Below are positions 46,970 to 55,708 of a DNA stretch of 64,000 nt, piece by piece. The first letter of the stretch is position 1; every line of letters starts with the position of its first letter. The notes beneath the pieces were generated by a model that did no database searches, was not told the origin of the DNA, and saw only the letters and a list, made by a program, of their open reading frames with translations. The position numbers and the translations under genes are program-made. Source of the DNA: an uncultured Chitinophaga sp. (GTDB lineage Bacteria > Bacteroidota > Bacteroidia > Chitinophagales > Chitinophagaceae); assembly GCF_946479755.1 (NCBI RefSeq), contig NZ_CAMLHC010000006.1, positions 245,781 through 309,780 on the forward strand. The letters run 5' to 3'.

Positions 46970-47515
46970 ATGAAAATATTATCTGTTATTCTACTTGCAT
47001 TAGGACTTTCCTTTGGCGCCCAGGCGCAATATAAAAAAGCCAGTCTGCAGGCTTCCGGCCTCACCTGCGCTATGTGTTCACGGGCTACCCTGGAGTCGCT
47101 CCAGACCCTGCCCTTTGTAGACAAAATAGATACGGACCTTGACAATACTACTTTCATCCTGCATTTTAAACAGGATGCGGCCGTTAGTATCGACGCTATC
47201 AAACAGAAAGTGGAAGACGCCGGTTTCTCCGTTGGCAAACTGGTGGTGACCGCCAGCTTCAGCGACGTGAAAGTCCAAAACGACGCCCACGTGCCTTTTG
47301 CCGGCAGCACCCTGCATTTTATGCATGTGAAAGACCAGGTGCTGAACGGGGATAAAGACATCACGGTGATCGATAAAGATTTTGTTTCTGCCAAACAGTT
47401 TAAAAAATATTCAACTGAAACCACGATGCCCTGTTATAAAACAGGGGTAATGGCCGACTGCTGCACACCGCACGACGCTAAGGCTTCCAAAAGGATTTAT
47501 CACGTCACCATTTAA
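46970..47515 (+). CDS. Exported HMA-domain protein
   Basis: 181 residues. Signal peptide MKILSVILLALGLSFGAQAQ, then a heavy-metal-associated fold: ASLQASGLTCAMCSRATLES with Cys33 and Cys36 (CxxC), and the domain end AIKQKVEDAGFSVGKLVV. The second half is a separate beta-rich part ending TTMPCYKTGVMADCCTPHDA, with three more Cys. HMA domains bind copper or similar ions; a periplasmic one suggests metal delivery or sequestering. It lies 80 bp after the first gene and 17 bp before the barrel protein. Confidence 0.8.
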   Translation: MKILSVILLALGLSFGAQAQYKKASLQASGLTCAMCSRATLESLQTLPFVDKIDTDLDNTTFILHFKQDAAVSIDAIKQKVEDAGFSVGKLVVTASFSDVKVQNDAHVPFAGSTLHFMHVKDQVLNGDKDITVIDKDFVSAKQFKKYSTETTMPCYKTGVMADCCTPHDAKASKRIYHVTI

Positions 47516-47532
47516 TCCTTCGGTTTCAGTAT

Positions 47533-48387
47533 ATGCGCAAATTTTTGATCGTGGCTGCGGCGTGCTTCGCCTTCAGCCAGGTAACAACAGCTCAGGAACT
47601 ATACGTTAACACAGAGCCGGCCAGTAATATGGCGGCTAATTCGCTCGGCATCCGGCTGACCAACAAGTTCTTTAAAATGGAGCATGACGGCACCACGGGG
47701 ATGCGGTTTGAGCCGGAAATCATGTGGGGCATCAATAAAAAACTGATGGTACATGCCATCGGTTATGCGGCCAACATGATGCAGTCTTCCATCCGGATGG
47801 AAGGCGGGAGCATCTACGCTAAATACCGTTTCCTGTCGCTGGACCAGCAACATGCCCACTTCAGAATGGCGGCCTACGTAAAAGGCTCGGTGATCGACAA
47901 TCCTTATCTGCCGGCTACGCCCGCTACCAAAAAGCCGTATGCCAATACGGACCTGGACCTGGAAGGCGCTACCTCCGGCGTTAGCGGCGGCGTTATCGCC
48001 ACACAGCTGCTGCATAAACTGGCGCTGTCAACTACGTTGGGGTATTCCCGTTATATGAACAATATAAAGGATAATATCCCCGAAGGATTCCCGAAAAATT
48101 CTGTAAATTATAGCCTGTCCGCGGGATATTTGCTGCTTCCGGTAAGATATAAGAACTTTAACCAGACCAACCTGAACCTGTATGTGGAACTGTTAGGCAA
48201 AACCAATGCAGACGCAGCAGGAAAAGGATCATACCTGGATATTGCGCCGGCAGTACAGTTCATTTTCAACAGTACTACCCGGTTGGACCTTTCTTACCGC
48301 ACACAGCTCACCGGGGATATGGCGCGTAATTCGATCAATTCGTTTTTGGTACGTATAGAACATAATATTTTTAATATTAAAAAATAA
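47533..48387 (+). CDS. Outer-membrane beta-barrel-like protein of the metal cassette
   Basis: 284 residues. Signal peptide MRKFLIVAAACFAFSQVTTA followed by amphipathic strands with aromatic residues, such as MAANSLGIRLTNKFFKMEHD and LALSTTLGYSRYMNNI. The end (LDLSYRTQLTGDMARNSINS to VRIEHNIF) looks like closing barrel strands with a terminal Phe nearby. No named family recognised. Its position between the HMA protein and the HMA-AraC regulator suggests that it serves metal passage or sensing at the outer membrane. Confidence 0.62.
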   Translation: MRKFLIVAAACFAFSQVTTAQELYVNTEPASNMAANSLGIRLTNKFFKMEHDGTTGMRFEPEIMWGINKKLMVHAIGYAANMMQSSIRMEGGSIYAKYRFLSLDQQHAHFRMAAYVKGSVIDNPYLPATPATKKPYANTDLDLEGATSGVSGGVIATQLLHKLALSTTLGYSRYMNNIKDNIPEGFPKNSVNYSLSAGYLLLPVRYKNFNQTNLNLYVELLGKTNADAAGKGSYLDIAPAVQFIFNSTTRLDLSYRTQLTGDMARNSINSFLVRIEHNIFNIKK

Positions 48388-48391
48388 CTGC

Positions 48392-48961
48392 GTGAAAACA
48401 GATCTGTTCATAAAAAATATGGTTTGTCCGCGCTGTATTAAGGTAGTCAAATCAGTGCTGGAAGCTGTACCGTTTACCGTTACAGACATTCAGCTGGGCA
48501 AAGCCACGGTGGATGGAAAGGTGACTGAACAACAATTGCAGGCAGTTTCAGTTGCTTTGCAGGCGGAAGGCTTTCTGCTGATAGACGATAAAAAGCAGCA
48601 ACTGGTGGCTGCCATCAAGAATATCGTTGTAGAAACCGTCCACTACTCAGAGTTGGATGACATGAGAGAAAATTTCTCCACCCTGCTGGCCGGCAAACTG
48701 CAAAAGGATTATCACTACCTGAGCAGCCTTTTTTCCGAAATGGAAGGCGTGACCATCGAGCAGTATATCATTCAGCAAAAAATTGAACGGGTGAAAGAGC
48801 TGCTGGACTACAACGAGTTGAGTTTAAGTGAAATCAGTTATAAGATGGGGTACAGCAGCGTGGCGCACCTGTCGGCGCAGTTCAAAAAAGTGACCGGCCT
48901 GACGCCCAGCCAGTTCAAGCAACTGAAAACACCTAAGCGTATTCCCCTTGATAAACTATAG
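48392..48961 (+). CDS. AraC-family regulator with N-terminal HMA-like domain
   Basis: 189 residues from GTG 48392, five bases after the previous stop. Residues 1-65 have the HMA look: DLFIKNMVCPRCIKVVKSVL with Cys12/Cys15 and a ferredoxin-like pattern ending LQAEGFLLIDD. Residues about 95-185 are an AraC/XylS HTH pair: VTIEQYIIQQKIERVKELLD, LSLSEISYKMGYSSVAHLSA and QFKKVTGLTPSQFKQL. The fusion suggests a one-component regulator that binds a metal ion through the CxxC and controls its own cassette. Metal and targets are not shown by sequence. Confidence 0.82.
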   Translation: MKTDLFIKNMVCPRCIKVVKSVLEAVPFTVTDIQLGKATVDGKVTEQQLQAVSVALQAEGFLLIDDKKQQLVAAIKNIVVETVHYSELDDMRENFSTLLAGKLQKDYHYLSSLFSEMEGVTIEQYIIQQKIERVKELLDYNELSLSEISYKMGYSSVAHLSAQFKKVTGLTPSQFKQLKTPKRIPLDKL

Positions 48962-48998
48962 ATGTTAGAAGTTAGTTGTTTTAGTTTTAGTTGAAAAG

Positions 48999-49024
48999 AG
49001 AGGCTGCTGCACACCGCAGCCTCT
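48999..49024 (+). terminator. Hairpin after the HMA-AraC gene
   Basis: agaggctgc (48999-49007) pairs with gcagcctct (49016-49024) over an 8-nt loop. The downstream tct-tta is a poor T run, so the peptide ORF after it may be cotranscribed. Confidence 0.6.
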
Positions 49025-49043
49025 TCTTTAAAAATCACGGGAG

Positions 49044-49115
49044 ATGAAAAAAGTATTATTGTCTGTGTTAAAATTCATACAGTCATTGTTCACCAAAAAA
49101 GAGTGTTGCCGTTAA
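49044..49115 (+). CDS. 23-codon peptide ending in Cys-Cys-Arg
   Basis: MKKVLLSVLKFIQSLFTKK followed by ECCR and a stop. ATG 49044 has a good upstream acgggag. The peptide would be an amphipathic, basic helix with a CC end. It sits between two hairpins; a terminator follows 27 bp after the stop. It could be a small functional peptide linked to the metal cassette or a leader ORF. No known family; short ORFs arise by chance, so confidence is modest. Confidence 0.42.
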   Translation: MKKVLLSVLKFIQSLFTKKECCR

Positions 49116-49141
49116 TGGTATACCTGGTGCTGACCGTATTG

Positions 49142-49176
49142 TCCCGGAGCCGATGCTCCGGGATTTTTATTTTTGG
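49142..49176 (+). terminator. Intrinsic terminator after the small Cys-Cys ORF
   Basis: tcccggagc (49142-49150) pairs with gctccggga (49155-49163) over a 4-nt loop, then tttttatttttgg. It isolates the L,D-transpeptidase gene from the upstream unit. Confidence 0.85.
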
Positions 49177-49214
49177 CATGGAAATTATATATCTTTACCC
49201 ATCGATTTTTTCAG

Positions 49215-50888
49215 ATGAAGTACAAGATTCTTATTTTTAGTTTGTTATGCGGCTCCGGAATGTGTTTGTTATTAGCTTGTGGACATGGAAAGAAGCACGC
49301 AACCCCCAAAAAGAAACAAATTGTCGCCAACATCCGGCAGCTGGACGAAGTGGTAAAAGAGAGTATCACCGAACGGTTGTCCGCCATCCAGGACAATGAT
49401 GGTTTGATGGAAGACAGTCTTCCCGCCTTCCGGCCCGGGGCCTTGCAGGAATTTTACAAGGAAAAGGAAAATGCCAGCCGCTGGTCGAAAGACGGTGTGC
49501 CGAATGCTGCCGCCGCCACTATGATAGATGCTATCAAACAGGCGGAAGACGTAGGCCTGCTGCCGGCGCATTACCACGAACCTGCGCTGAACACCGCCTG
49601 GGAACAACTCAGCAACGATCCTGCCGCCAAAAAAGATGCTGCCTTGTGGGCACGGATGGACGTCATGCTGACCGACGCTTTTATGAGAATGGCATCCGAC
49701 CTGCGTTTCGGTGCAGCGCCACGTGACAGCGTTACGTTGAAAGCCGATTCCCTGTTCACCGACACGCAACTGACGGCCAAACTCCATCAGGCGCTGGAAC
49801 AAGGCGAAGTGACCACCCTGCTGCATGACCTGGAACCTACACATCCCGGCTATGTGGCGCTGAAAGAAGGCATCCGCACTTTCAAGGAAAAATACGCCGG
49901 CTACCACTGGGACACGTTACCACTGAACTACACGGATACTCCTGCTTTCCGCCTGCTGGTCGTCGACCGCTTGGTGCAGAGCGGACACCTGGACACCACC
50001 GGTAAGGAAATAGACAGCGCTTTGATAAAAAGCGGTGTAAAAGCATTTCAGAAAGAATTCAATATCTATCCGGATGGCGTGCCCGGTAAAAGGACTGTTA
50101 TGGCCCTTAACCGCTCAGCACACGACTGGGTGATGCAGGCGGCGGTAAACCTCGACCGCTGGCGCAAGCTCCCGGATACGCTGCCCAAACAATATATCAT
50201 GGTTAACCTGCCCGGCTATACGCTGCAGGTGGTGGATAGCGGAGAGGTAAAACTCGAGTCACGGGTGATCGTAGGTACGCCGCGTACCCGTACGCCCATC
50301 CTCAATTCCTACATGACCAACTTCATGTTATTCCCTTACTGGCGCGTGCCTTACAGCATTGTGTTTAAGGAGATGCTGCCGGCTATTAAGAAAGACGTGG
50401 GATACCTGGCCGCTAAAAACCTGGAAGTGATCGATGCTTCCGGCAACGCCGTAGATCCGCATACGATAGACTGGAGTAAGTTGTCGAAAGGGCATTTCCC
50501 TTATGTATTACGGCAGATGGACGGGCTGGACAACTCGCTGGGCATTATGAAGTTCAACTTCCGCAACAAATACAGCGTATATCTGCATGATACCAACAAC
50601 CGCGGACTGTTTAAAAACTCGATGCGCGCCATGAGTCATGGTTGTGTGCGGGTACAGCAGTGGGACAGCCTGGCGCAGTACCTCGTGTCTTCACCGGACA
50701 CGGCGAACCACAGAGGCGACAGCATCCGCGCCTGGATCGACCGGGAGGAGAAACGGCAGGTAGATCTTACCCGTCGTATCCCGATCTATTTACGGTATTT
50801 CACGGCGGAAGGAAAAGATGGTACGCTGGTATTTTACGATGATATCTATGCGGAAGACAAAGTGGTACGCAAACAGATGGGATTATAG
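49215..50888 (+). CDS. L,D-transpeptidase family lipoprotein (YcbB-like)
   Basis: About 557 residues from ATG 49215, which opens the lipoprotein signal MKYKILIFSLLCGSGMCLLL ending LLLAC. An N-terminal scaffold domain (FYKEKENASRWSKDG and LLPAHYHEPALNTAWEQLS) and a peptidoglycan-binding segment (VKAFQKEFNIYPDGVPGKRT) precede the YkuD catalytic domain with YLHDTNNRGLFKNSMRAMSH followed by GCVRVQQWDSL, where His and Cys are catalytic. It makes 3-3 cross-links or attaches proteins to peptidoglycan. Anchored to a membrane as a lipoprotein, by inference. Confidence 0.92.
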   Translation: MKYKILIFSLLCGSGMCLLLACGHGKKHATPKKKQIVANIRQLDEVVKESITERLSAIQDNDGLMEDSLPAFRPGALQEFYKEKENASRWSKDGVPNAAAATMIDAIKQAEDVGLLPAHYHEPALNTAWEQLSNDPAAKKDAALWARMDVMLTDAFMRMASDLRFGAAPRDSVTLKADSLFTDTQLTAKLHQALEQGEVTTLLHDLEPTHPGYVALKEGIRTFKEKYAGYHWDTLPLNYTDTPAFRLLVVDRLVQSGHLDTTGKEIDSALIKSGVKAFQKEFNIYPDGVPGKRTVMALNRSAHDWVMQAAVNLDRWRKLPDTLPKQYIMVNLPGYTLQVVDSGEVKLESRVIVGTPRTRTPILNSYMTNFMLFPYWRVPYSIVFKEMLPAIKKDVGYLAAKNLEVIDASGNAVDPHTIDWSKLSKGHFPYVLRQMDGLDNSLGIMKFNFRNKYSVYLHDTNNRGLFKNSMRAMSHGCVRVQQWDSLAQYLVSSPDTANHRGDSIRAWIDREEKRQVDLTRRIPIYLRYFTAEGKDGTLVFYDDIYAEDKVVRKQMGL

Positions 50889-50898
50889 GGATTGGGAG

Positions 50899-51059
50899 AT
50901 TTTTTGATTTACGAATTTTTTGATTTCGTTTGATGATATAAGCGGATAAAAAAAGACCAAAGCAATCGCTTTGGTCTTTTTTTTATTCTTATTGATTCGT
51001 TTTTATCATTCGCTTCGATAGACATCAAACGAAATCAAAAAATTCGTAAATCAAAAAAT
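50899..51059. repeat. 37-bp perfect inverted repeat around a terminator
   Basis: The arms 50899-50935 and 51023-51059 are exact reverse complements (they begin attttttgatttacgaattt on the left). Between them lies a bidirectional terminator: 50948-50963 pairs with 50968-50983 (aaaaaaagaccaaagc with gctttggtcttttttt). The element fills almost the whole space between the L,D-transpeptidase and icd genes. Confidence 0.9.
50948..50983. terminator. Bidirectional terminator inside the 37-bp inverted repeat
   Basis: 16-bp perfect stem, 4-nt loop aatc, A and T runs on either side; serves the converging transpeptidase and icd genes. Confidence 0.93.
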
Positions 51060-51068
51060 TCCAAAATA

Positions 51069-52298
51069 CTATTTGGCCAGTTTAGTTTTCAGGGCTTTGT
51101 CCAGCTCTTCCAGGAATTCTTCTGTATAGAGGTAGTGTTTGCCGTGTTCCACTTTGTTGCCGTGGATACAAACTGCGAGGTCTTTGGTCATTTTACCGCT
51201 TTCCACTGTTTCGATACAAACTTGTTCCAGTGCCTGGCAGAAGTTGATCAGTTCCTGGTTGTTGTCCAGTTTGCCACGGAATTCCAGACCGCGGGTCCAT
51301 GCGAAGATGGAGGCGATAGGGTTGGTGGAGGTAGGTTTACCGGCCTGGTGGTCGCGGTAGTGGCGGGTAACGGTGCCATGCGCTGCTTCTGCTTCCATGG
51401 TTTTGCCATCCGGCGTAACGAGGGTGGAAGTCATGAGGCCGAGGGAGCCGAAGCCTTGTGCTACGGTGTCGGACTGAACGTCACCATCGTAGTTTTTACA
51501 AGCCCATACGAAGTTACCGTTCCATTTCAGGGCAGAAGCCACCATGTCATCGATGAGGCGGTGCTCGTAGGTGAGGCCGGCGGCATCGAAAGCAGTTTTA
51601 AACTCCTGCTGATAGATTTCTTCGAAAATATCTTTGAAACGACCATCGTATTTTTTCAGGATGGTGTTTTTGGTGCTCAGGTACAGCGGCCATTTTTTCA
51701 TCAGGGCCTGGTTGAAACAAGCGCGTGCGAAGCCTTTGATAGACTCATCGGTGTTGTACATAGCCAGTGCAACGCCGTCGCCTTTGAAGTTGTACACTTC
51801 GTGTTCGATCACTTCACCGTTTTCACCTTCAAATTTGATGGTGAGTTTGCCTTTGCCTTTGGTCACAAAGTCGGTAGCGCGGTATTGGTCACCGAAAGCG
51901 TGACGGCCGATGCAGATAGGAGCGGTCCAGTTGGGCACGAGGCGCGGCACGTTTTTCATCACGATGGGCTCACGGAACACAGTACCATCCAGGATGTTAC
52001 GGATGGTGCCGTTCGGTGATTTCCACATTTGTTTCAGGTTAAATTCTTTTACGCGGGCTTCATCAGGGGTGATGGTGGCGCATTTAATACCTACGCCTGT
52101 TTCGCGGATAGCGTTAGCGGCATCAATAGTAACCTGGTCGTTGGTAGCATCGCGGTGTTCCATGCCCAGGTCAAAGTATTTGATTTCTACGTCCAGATAT
52201 GGAAGTATCAGTTTGTCCTTAATGAATTTCCAGATGATCCGTGTCATCTCGTCTCCATCCAGTTCTACCACCGGATTAGCTACTTTAATTTTTGACAT
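51069..52298 (-). CDS. icd: NADP-dependent isocitrate dehydrogenase, eukaryote-type (IDH1/2-like)
   Basis: 409 residues. It oxidises isocitrate to 2-oxoglutarate and CO2. It starts [20 protein letters not shown], contains [20 protein letters not shown] with [18 protein letters not shown], and near the end [20 protein letters not shown] with [14 protein letters not shown]. This is the dimeric type II NADP-IDH known from mitochondria and some bacteria. It differs from the protein encoded just upstream (52678-53949), which is of the E. coli type; the two belong to separate subfamilies. Confidence 0.94.
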   Translation of the reverse strand: MSKIKVANPVVELDGDEMTRIIWKFIKDKLILPYLDVEIKYFDLGMEHRDATNDQVTIDAANAIRETGVGIKCATITPDEARVKEFNLKQMWKSPNGTIRNILDGTVFREPIVMKNVPRLVPNWTAPICIGRHAFGDQYRATDFVTKGKGKLTIKFEGENGEVIEHEVYNFKGDGVALAMYNTDESIKGFARACFNQALMKKWPLYLSTKNTILKKYDGRFKDIFEEIYQQEFKTAFDAAGLTYEHRLIDDMVASALKWNGNFVWACKNYDGDVQSDTVAQGFGSLGLMTSTLVTPDGKTMEAEAAHGTVTRHYRDHQAGKPTSTNPIASIFAWTRGLEFRGKLDNNQELINFCQALEQVCIETVESGKMTKDLAVCIHGNKVEHGKHYLYTEEFLEELDKALKTKLAK

Positions 52299-52419
52299 TA
52301 CGGTTTTTTTTAAAAAATTAGATTAAAAGCAACAAAAACGAACAACTATTCAAGCAAGTCCCTAAAAGGGATAATCACGAAAAATACAAATAGCTGGGAA
52401 AATTACAAAACATTTTCAC

Positions 52420-52674
52420 ACGTAAGGTTCTCGCAAAGACGCAAAGTACCGCAAAGGCGCTAAGTTTTTTTAATAAGATTAGATAAAATAAGAAAGCAAA
52501 GGAGCGAGGATTTCCTTTGTTGCTACCCTGTATTATCATTATATTATATTTAAATATAATACAATGATAACACAACATATTTAATAAAGGTGATCTTCGC
52601 TCCTTTGCTTTCTTAGTTATCTTAAAAAAACTTAGCGCCTTTGCGGTACTTTGTGTCTTTGCGAGAACCAGCGT
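52420..52674. repeat. About 255-bp imperfect palindrome between the two icd genes
   Basis: The left arm (52420-about 52482) and right arm (about 52617-52674) are reverse complements with few mismatches and indels, carrying ggttctcgcaaagacgcaaa and gtaccgcaaaggcgctaagt. A second pair, agaaagcaaaggagcgagga (from 52490) against tcttcgctcctttgctttct (52593-52612), lies inside, and the centre (about 52530-52570) is an AT palindrome around atatttaaatat. It occupies nearly all of the spacer and ends 3 bp from the stop of the upstream gene. No ORF is inside. Confidence 0.88.
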
Positions 52675-52677
52675 GAA

Positions 52678-53949
52678 CTAGTGTTGCATCTGTTTGATCA
52701 CTTCGTCCGCGAATTCGCTGGTTTTAACCAGGGTGGCGTCGTCCATCAGGTTGTAGAAGTCGATGGTAACGCGTTTGCGGGCGATGGCAGTGCTCAGGCC
52801 GTGCACGATGATGTTGGCGGCTTCTTTCCAGCCCATGTACTCGAGCATCATTACCCCGCTGAGGATAACGGAAGACGGGTTCATGGTGTTGGTATTGGCG
52901 AAGCGGGGCGCAGTACCGTGTGTAGCTTCAAACACTGCGTGACCGGTGAGGTAGTTGATATTGGCGCCCGGTGCGATACCGATGCCACCTACAGCCGCAG
53001 CCAGTGCGTCGGAGATATAGTCGCCGTTCAGGTTCAGCGTAGCTACTACGGAGTAATCCTGCGGAGCCAGCAGTATCTGTTGCAGGAAGTTGTCGGCGAT
53101 CACGTCTTTGATCAGCAGTTTACCTTCTGCGAGCGCTACTTTCAGTGCTTTATTGGCAGCTTCTTCGTTTTGTTCTTTTTTGGTTTGTTCCCACTGTTCC
53201 CAGGTGTATACCTGGTCACCAAATTCTCTTACCGCCAGTGCGTAGCCCCAGTTTTTGAAGCCGCCTTCGGTGAATTTCATGATGTTGCCTTTGTGTACAA
53301 GGGTTACGGAAGGACGTTTGTGCTCCAGCGCATACAGGATGGCGGCGCGCACCAGTCTTTCAGTTCCTTCGATAGACACCGGTTTGATACCAAGGGAAGA
53401 GGTTTGCGGGAAACGGATTTTTTTCACGCCCATTTCGTTCTGCAGGAAGTTGAGCAGTTTCTCACATTCAGGCGTGCCCGTCATATATTCGATGCCGGCA
53501 TAGATGTCTTCTGTGTTTTCACGGAAAATTACCATGTCTACTTTCTCAGGATGTTTTACCGGAGAAGGTACTTTGTTGAACCAGCGTACAGGCCTTACAC
53601 AGGCGTAGAGGTCCAGCTCCTGGCGCATGGCCACGTTCAGGGAACGCATACCGCCACCTACGGGAGTAGACAGGGGCCCTTTAATAGACACCAGGTAATC
53701 TTTCAACGCATCCAGCGTTGCAGCAGGCAACCATTCGCCGGTTTCCTGGAAGGCTTTTTCGCCTGCCAATACTTCTTTCCATTCAATTTTCCGCTCACTA
53801 CCATAGGCTTTTTCCACAGCTGCGTCGAATACACGGACGCTGGCTCTCCAGATATCCGGACCAATTCCGTCGCCTATAATAAATGGTATGATTGGGTGGG
53901 TAGGGACCTGTAACAGGCCATTGTTCATCGATATTTTTTCTGCCGGCAT
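52678..53949 (-). CDS. icd: NADP-dependent isocitrate dehydrogenase, prokaryotic (E. coli Icd) type
   Basis: 423 residues. The substrate and cofactor regions match E. coli Icd: [20 protein letters not shown], the [20 protein letters not shown] segment with the phosphorylatable Ser region of the family, [39 protein letters not shown], and [19 protein letters not shown]. It is the first gene of the pair on the minus strand, with a TACCTTTG promoter upstream. Having both IDH types side by side hints at differential expression. Confidence 0.94.
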   Translation of the reverse strand: MPAEKISMNNGLLQVPTHPIIPFIIGDGIGPDIWRASVRVFDAAVEKAYGSERKIEWKEVLAGEKAFQETGEWLPAATLDALKDYLVSIKGPLSTPVGGGMRSLNVAMRQELDLYACVRPVRWFNKVPSPVKHPEKVDMVIFRENTEDIYAGIEYMTGTPECEKLLNFLQNEMGVKKIRFPQTSSLGIKPVSIEGTERLVRAAILYALEHKRPSVTLVHKGNIMKFTEGGFKNWGYALAVREFGDQVYTWEQWEQTKKEQNEEAANKALKVALAEGKLLIKDVIADNFLQQILLAPQDYSVVATLNLNGDYISDALAAAVGGIGIAPGANINYLTGHAVFEATHGTAPRFANTNTMNPSSVILSGVMMLEYMGWKEAANIIVHGLSTAIARKRVTIDFYNLMDDATLVKTSEFADEVIKQMQH

Positions 53950-53992
53950 AAAACGGTTTCTTTATGCGTTACGTAATTGTTGTAATCGGGTG

Positions 53993-54000
53993 CAAAGGTA
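53993..54000 (-). promoter_or_regulatory. -7 promoter element for the upstream icd gene
   Basis: Reads TACCTTTG on the minus strand, 43 bp ahead of the ATG at 53949. A TTG lies 23 bp upstream of the element, a little far for a -33 box. Confidence 0.6.
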
Positions 54001-54076
54001 CAGCATTCCGGGTTAAGGCCGGTCAACTTTCTGCTTAAATCTGTGTGAAAAAGAGGGTGTATATAACTTTTTGCTT

Positions 54077-54745
54077 ATGTTAGGATTAATGCTATTTTGC
54101 TGTTCGTTTTTTTATCACGACAAAACCGCAGATACCCTTATGGTCCCATATTCTTTCCTGGCGCTGGGTGACAGCTATACTATCGGTGAAAGCGTCGCGG
54201 AGGCGGAGCGTTTCCCGGTGCAGACAGTTGAGCTGCTCCGGGCTAAAGGCATCGTGATGGCGGCTCCCCGGATAGTGGCCGTTACCGGCTGGACGACCGA
54301 CGAGCTGGAAAATGGCATCCGGGAAGCCGGTATTACCGGCACTTTCGACCTGGTGACCCTGCTGATCGGGGTGAATAACCAGTACCGGGGTCGCAGCCTG
54401 GACGAATACCGGGAGCAGTTTACCGGCTTGCTGCGGCAAGCCATTGACTTTGCCGGGCAGCGGCGGGGGCATGTAGTGGTGCTGTCTATCCCCGACTGGG
54501 GCGTAACGCCTTTTGCGGCCGACAGGGACCGGGCGGCCATTGCCCGGGAAATAGACGCTTTTAATGCGGTCAACAAAGCCGTTGCGGCGGCGGAGGGCGT
54601 GCACTGGCTGGACATTACGCACTATACCCGCGAAGCGGTACAGGATACTGCACTGGTGGCGGCCGACGGACTGCATCCTTCCGGGAAGGACTACGCCCGC
54701 TGGGCTGCGGACCTGGCCGCGCTGTCTGCAGAGATACTGCGTTGA
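54077..54745 (+). CDS. SGNH/GDSL-family hydrolase
   Basis: 222 residues from ATG 54077 (TTG 54071 is the alternative). Block I with the catalytic Ser is FLALGDSYTIGESVAE, block III GVNNQ is in TLLIGVNNQYRGRSLDEY, and the Asp-His pair is in VAADGLHPSGKDYARWA. The short hydrophobic N-terminus (MLGLMLFCCSFFYHD) may be a membrane or lipoprotein signal. The family contains esterases and lipases; substrate unknown. The next gene begins 44 bp on. Confidence 0.88.
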   Translation: MLGLMLFCCSFFYHDKTADTLMVPYSFLALGDSYTIGESVAEAERFPVQTVELLRAKGIVMAAPRIVAVTGWTTDELENGIREAGITGTFDLVTLLIGVNNQYRGRSLDEYREQFTGLLRQAIDFAGQRRGHVVVLSIPDWGVTPFAADRDRAAIAREIDAFNAVNKAVAAAEGVHWLDITHYTREAVQDTALVAADGLHPSGKDYARWAADLAALSAEILR

Positions 54746-54789
54746 GCAAAAAATATCCTATATTCATATCAAACCAGAAAACCTACACT

Positions 54790-55458
54790 ATGGAAAGCCA
54801 TATCGTTAAAGTATTATCCGTTACCCCCGTCACACATAATGTTAGACGTTATAAGGTGGAAAAACCAGCCGGATATGCATTTATCCCCGGTCAGGCCACC
54901 GAAGTAGCAGTGAACAAGCCCGGGTGGGAAGAAGAACGCCGCCCCTTCACCTTCACCGGTCTCAATGAATGGGACCACCTCGAATTCACCATCAAAAGTT
55001 ATCCTGACCATCACAGCGTGACTGACCTGCTGGGCCATATCCAGCCGGGCGACAGCCTGATCCTGCACGATGTCTGGGGCGCCATCCAATACAAAGGGGA
55101 AGGCGTTTTTATCGCCGGCGGTGCCGGCGTCACCCCTTTTATCGCCATTTTCCGCGACCTGCAGCGTAAAGGACAGCTGGGCAATAACAAGCTGATTTTC
55201 TCCAACCGCACCTACGCTGACATCATTCTTAAAGAAGAATTCCAGGAAATGCTGGGTAACAACTTCATTAACACTATTACCAGGGAAGAAGTGCCCGGAT
55301 ATGATCATCATATTGTAGATGAAGCCTATTTGAAAAGGAAACTCACCGATTTTAACCAGCATTTCTATATCTGTGGGCCCGATCCAATGGTACAGCAGCT
55401 AAAGGAGGTGTTGGAAAAACTGTCCGGCAAGGCCGACCTGGTGACGGTTGAGATCTGA
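54790..55458 (+). CDS. FAD-binding oxidoreductase, ferredoxin/flavodoxin reductase type
   Basis: 222 residues from ATG 54790; a more upstream in-frame ATG (54742) overlaps the SGNH gene and is less likely. The FAD-binding motif is RRPFTFTGLNEWDHLEFTIK, with YAFIPGQATEVAV before it, and the NAD(P)-binding part is GVFIAGGAGVTPFIAIFRDL with FYICGPDPMVQQLKEVL. There is no 2Fe-2S domain, so it is a stand-alone flavin reductase that passes electrons between NAD(P)H and an unknown partner. Confidence 0.88.
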   Translation: MESHIVKVLSVTPVTHNVRRYKVEKPAGYAFIPGQATEVAVNKPGWEEERRPFTFTGLNEWDHLEFTIKSYPDHHSVTDLLGHIQPGDSLILHDVWGAIQYKGEGVFIAGGAGVTPFIAIFRDLQRKGQLGNNKLIFSNRTYADIILKEEFQEMLGNNFINTITREEVPGYDHHIVDEAYLKRKLTDFNQHFYICGPDPMVQQLKEVLEKLSGKADLVTVEI

Positions 55459-55662
55459 TTCCGGGGTTTCCGGGGCCATGTCGTATGAAAACTACCTTTT
55501 TGCGGAGCTTGCTGATGCCCATACCCGCTTTCACCGGAGGAAATGTCTCAATATGGCCGCCGGCTAAAGCGCCGGAGGTATTTTCACCGGTCTTTTCCTG
55601 CTTTTTACCGGTAAAACCGCATTTTTAGCCTAAAGCCGCTTTTACCGCCGCTCCGGCCGTGC

Positions 55663-55670
55663 TACTTTTG
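55663..55670 (+). promoter_or_regulatory. -7 promoter element of the LiaF/LytS cassette
   Basis: TACTTTTG, a perfect TAnnTTTG about 38 bp ahead of the LiaF-like gene. -33 not clear. Confidence 0.55.
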
Positions 55671-55708
55671 TATTGTTAAAACATTTCAGCAATGAAAAAA
55701 GCAAGACA

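Noticed and set aside
50899..51059. Insertion-sequence ends or att sites
   Set aside because: The arms enclose only a terminator with no transposase and no target duplication visible; better described as an intergenic inverted repeat.
52651..53913. Long open frame on the plus strand opposite the E. coli-type icd gene
   Set aside because: Antisense shadow; the minus strand encodes a full-length isocitrate dehydrogenase.
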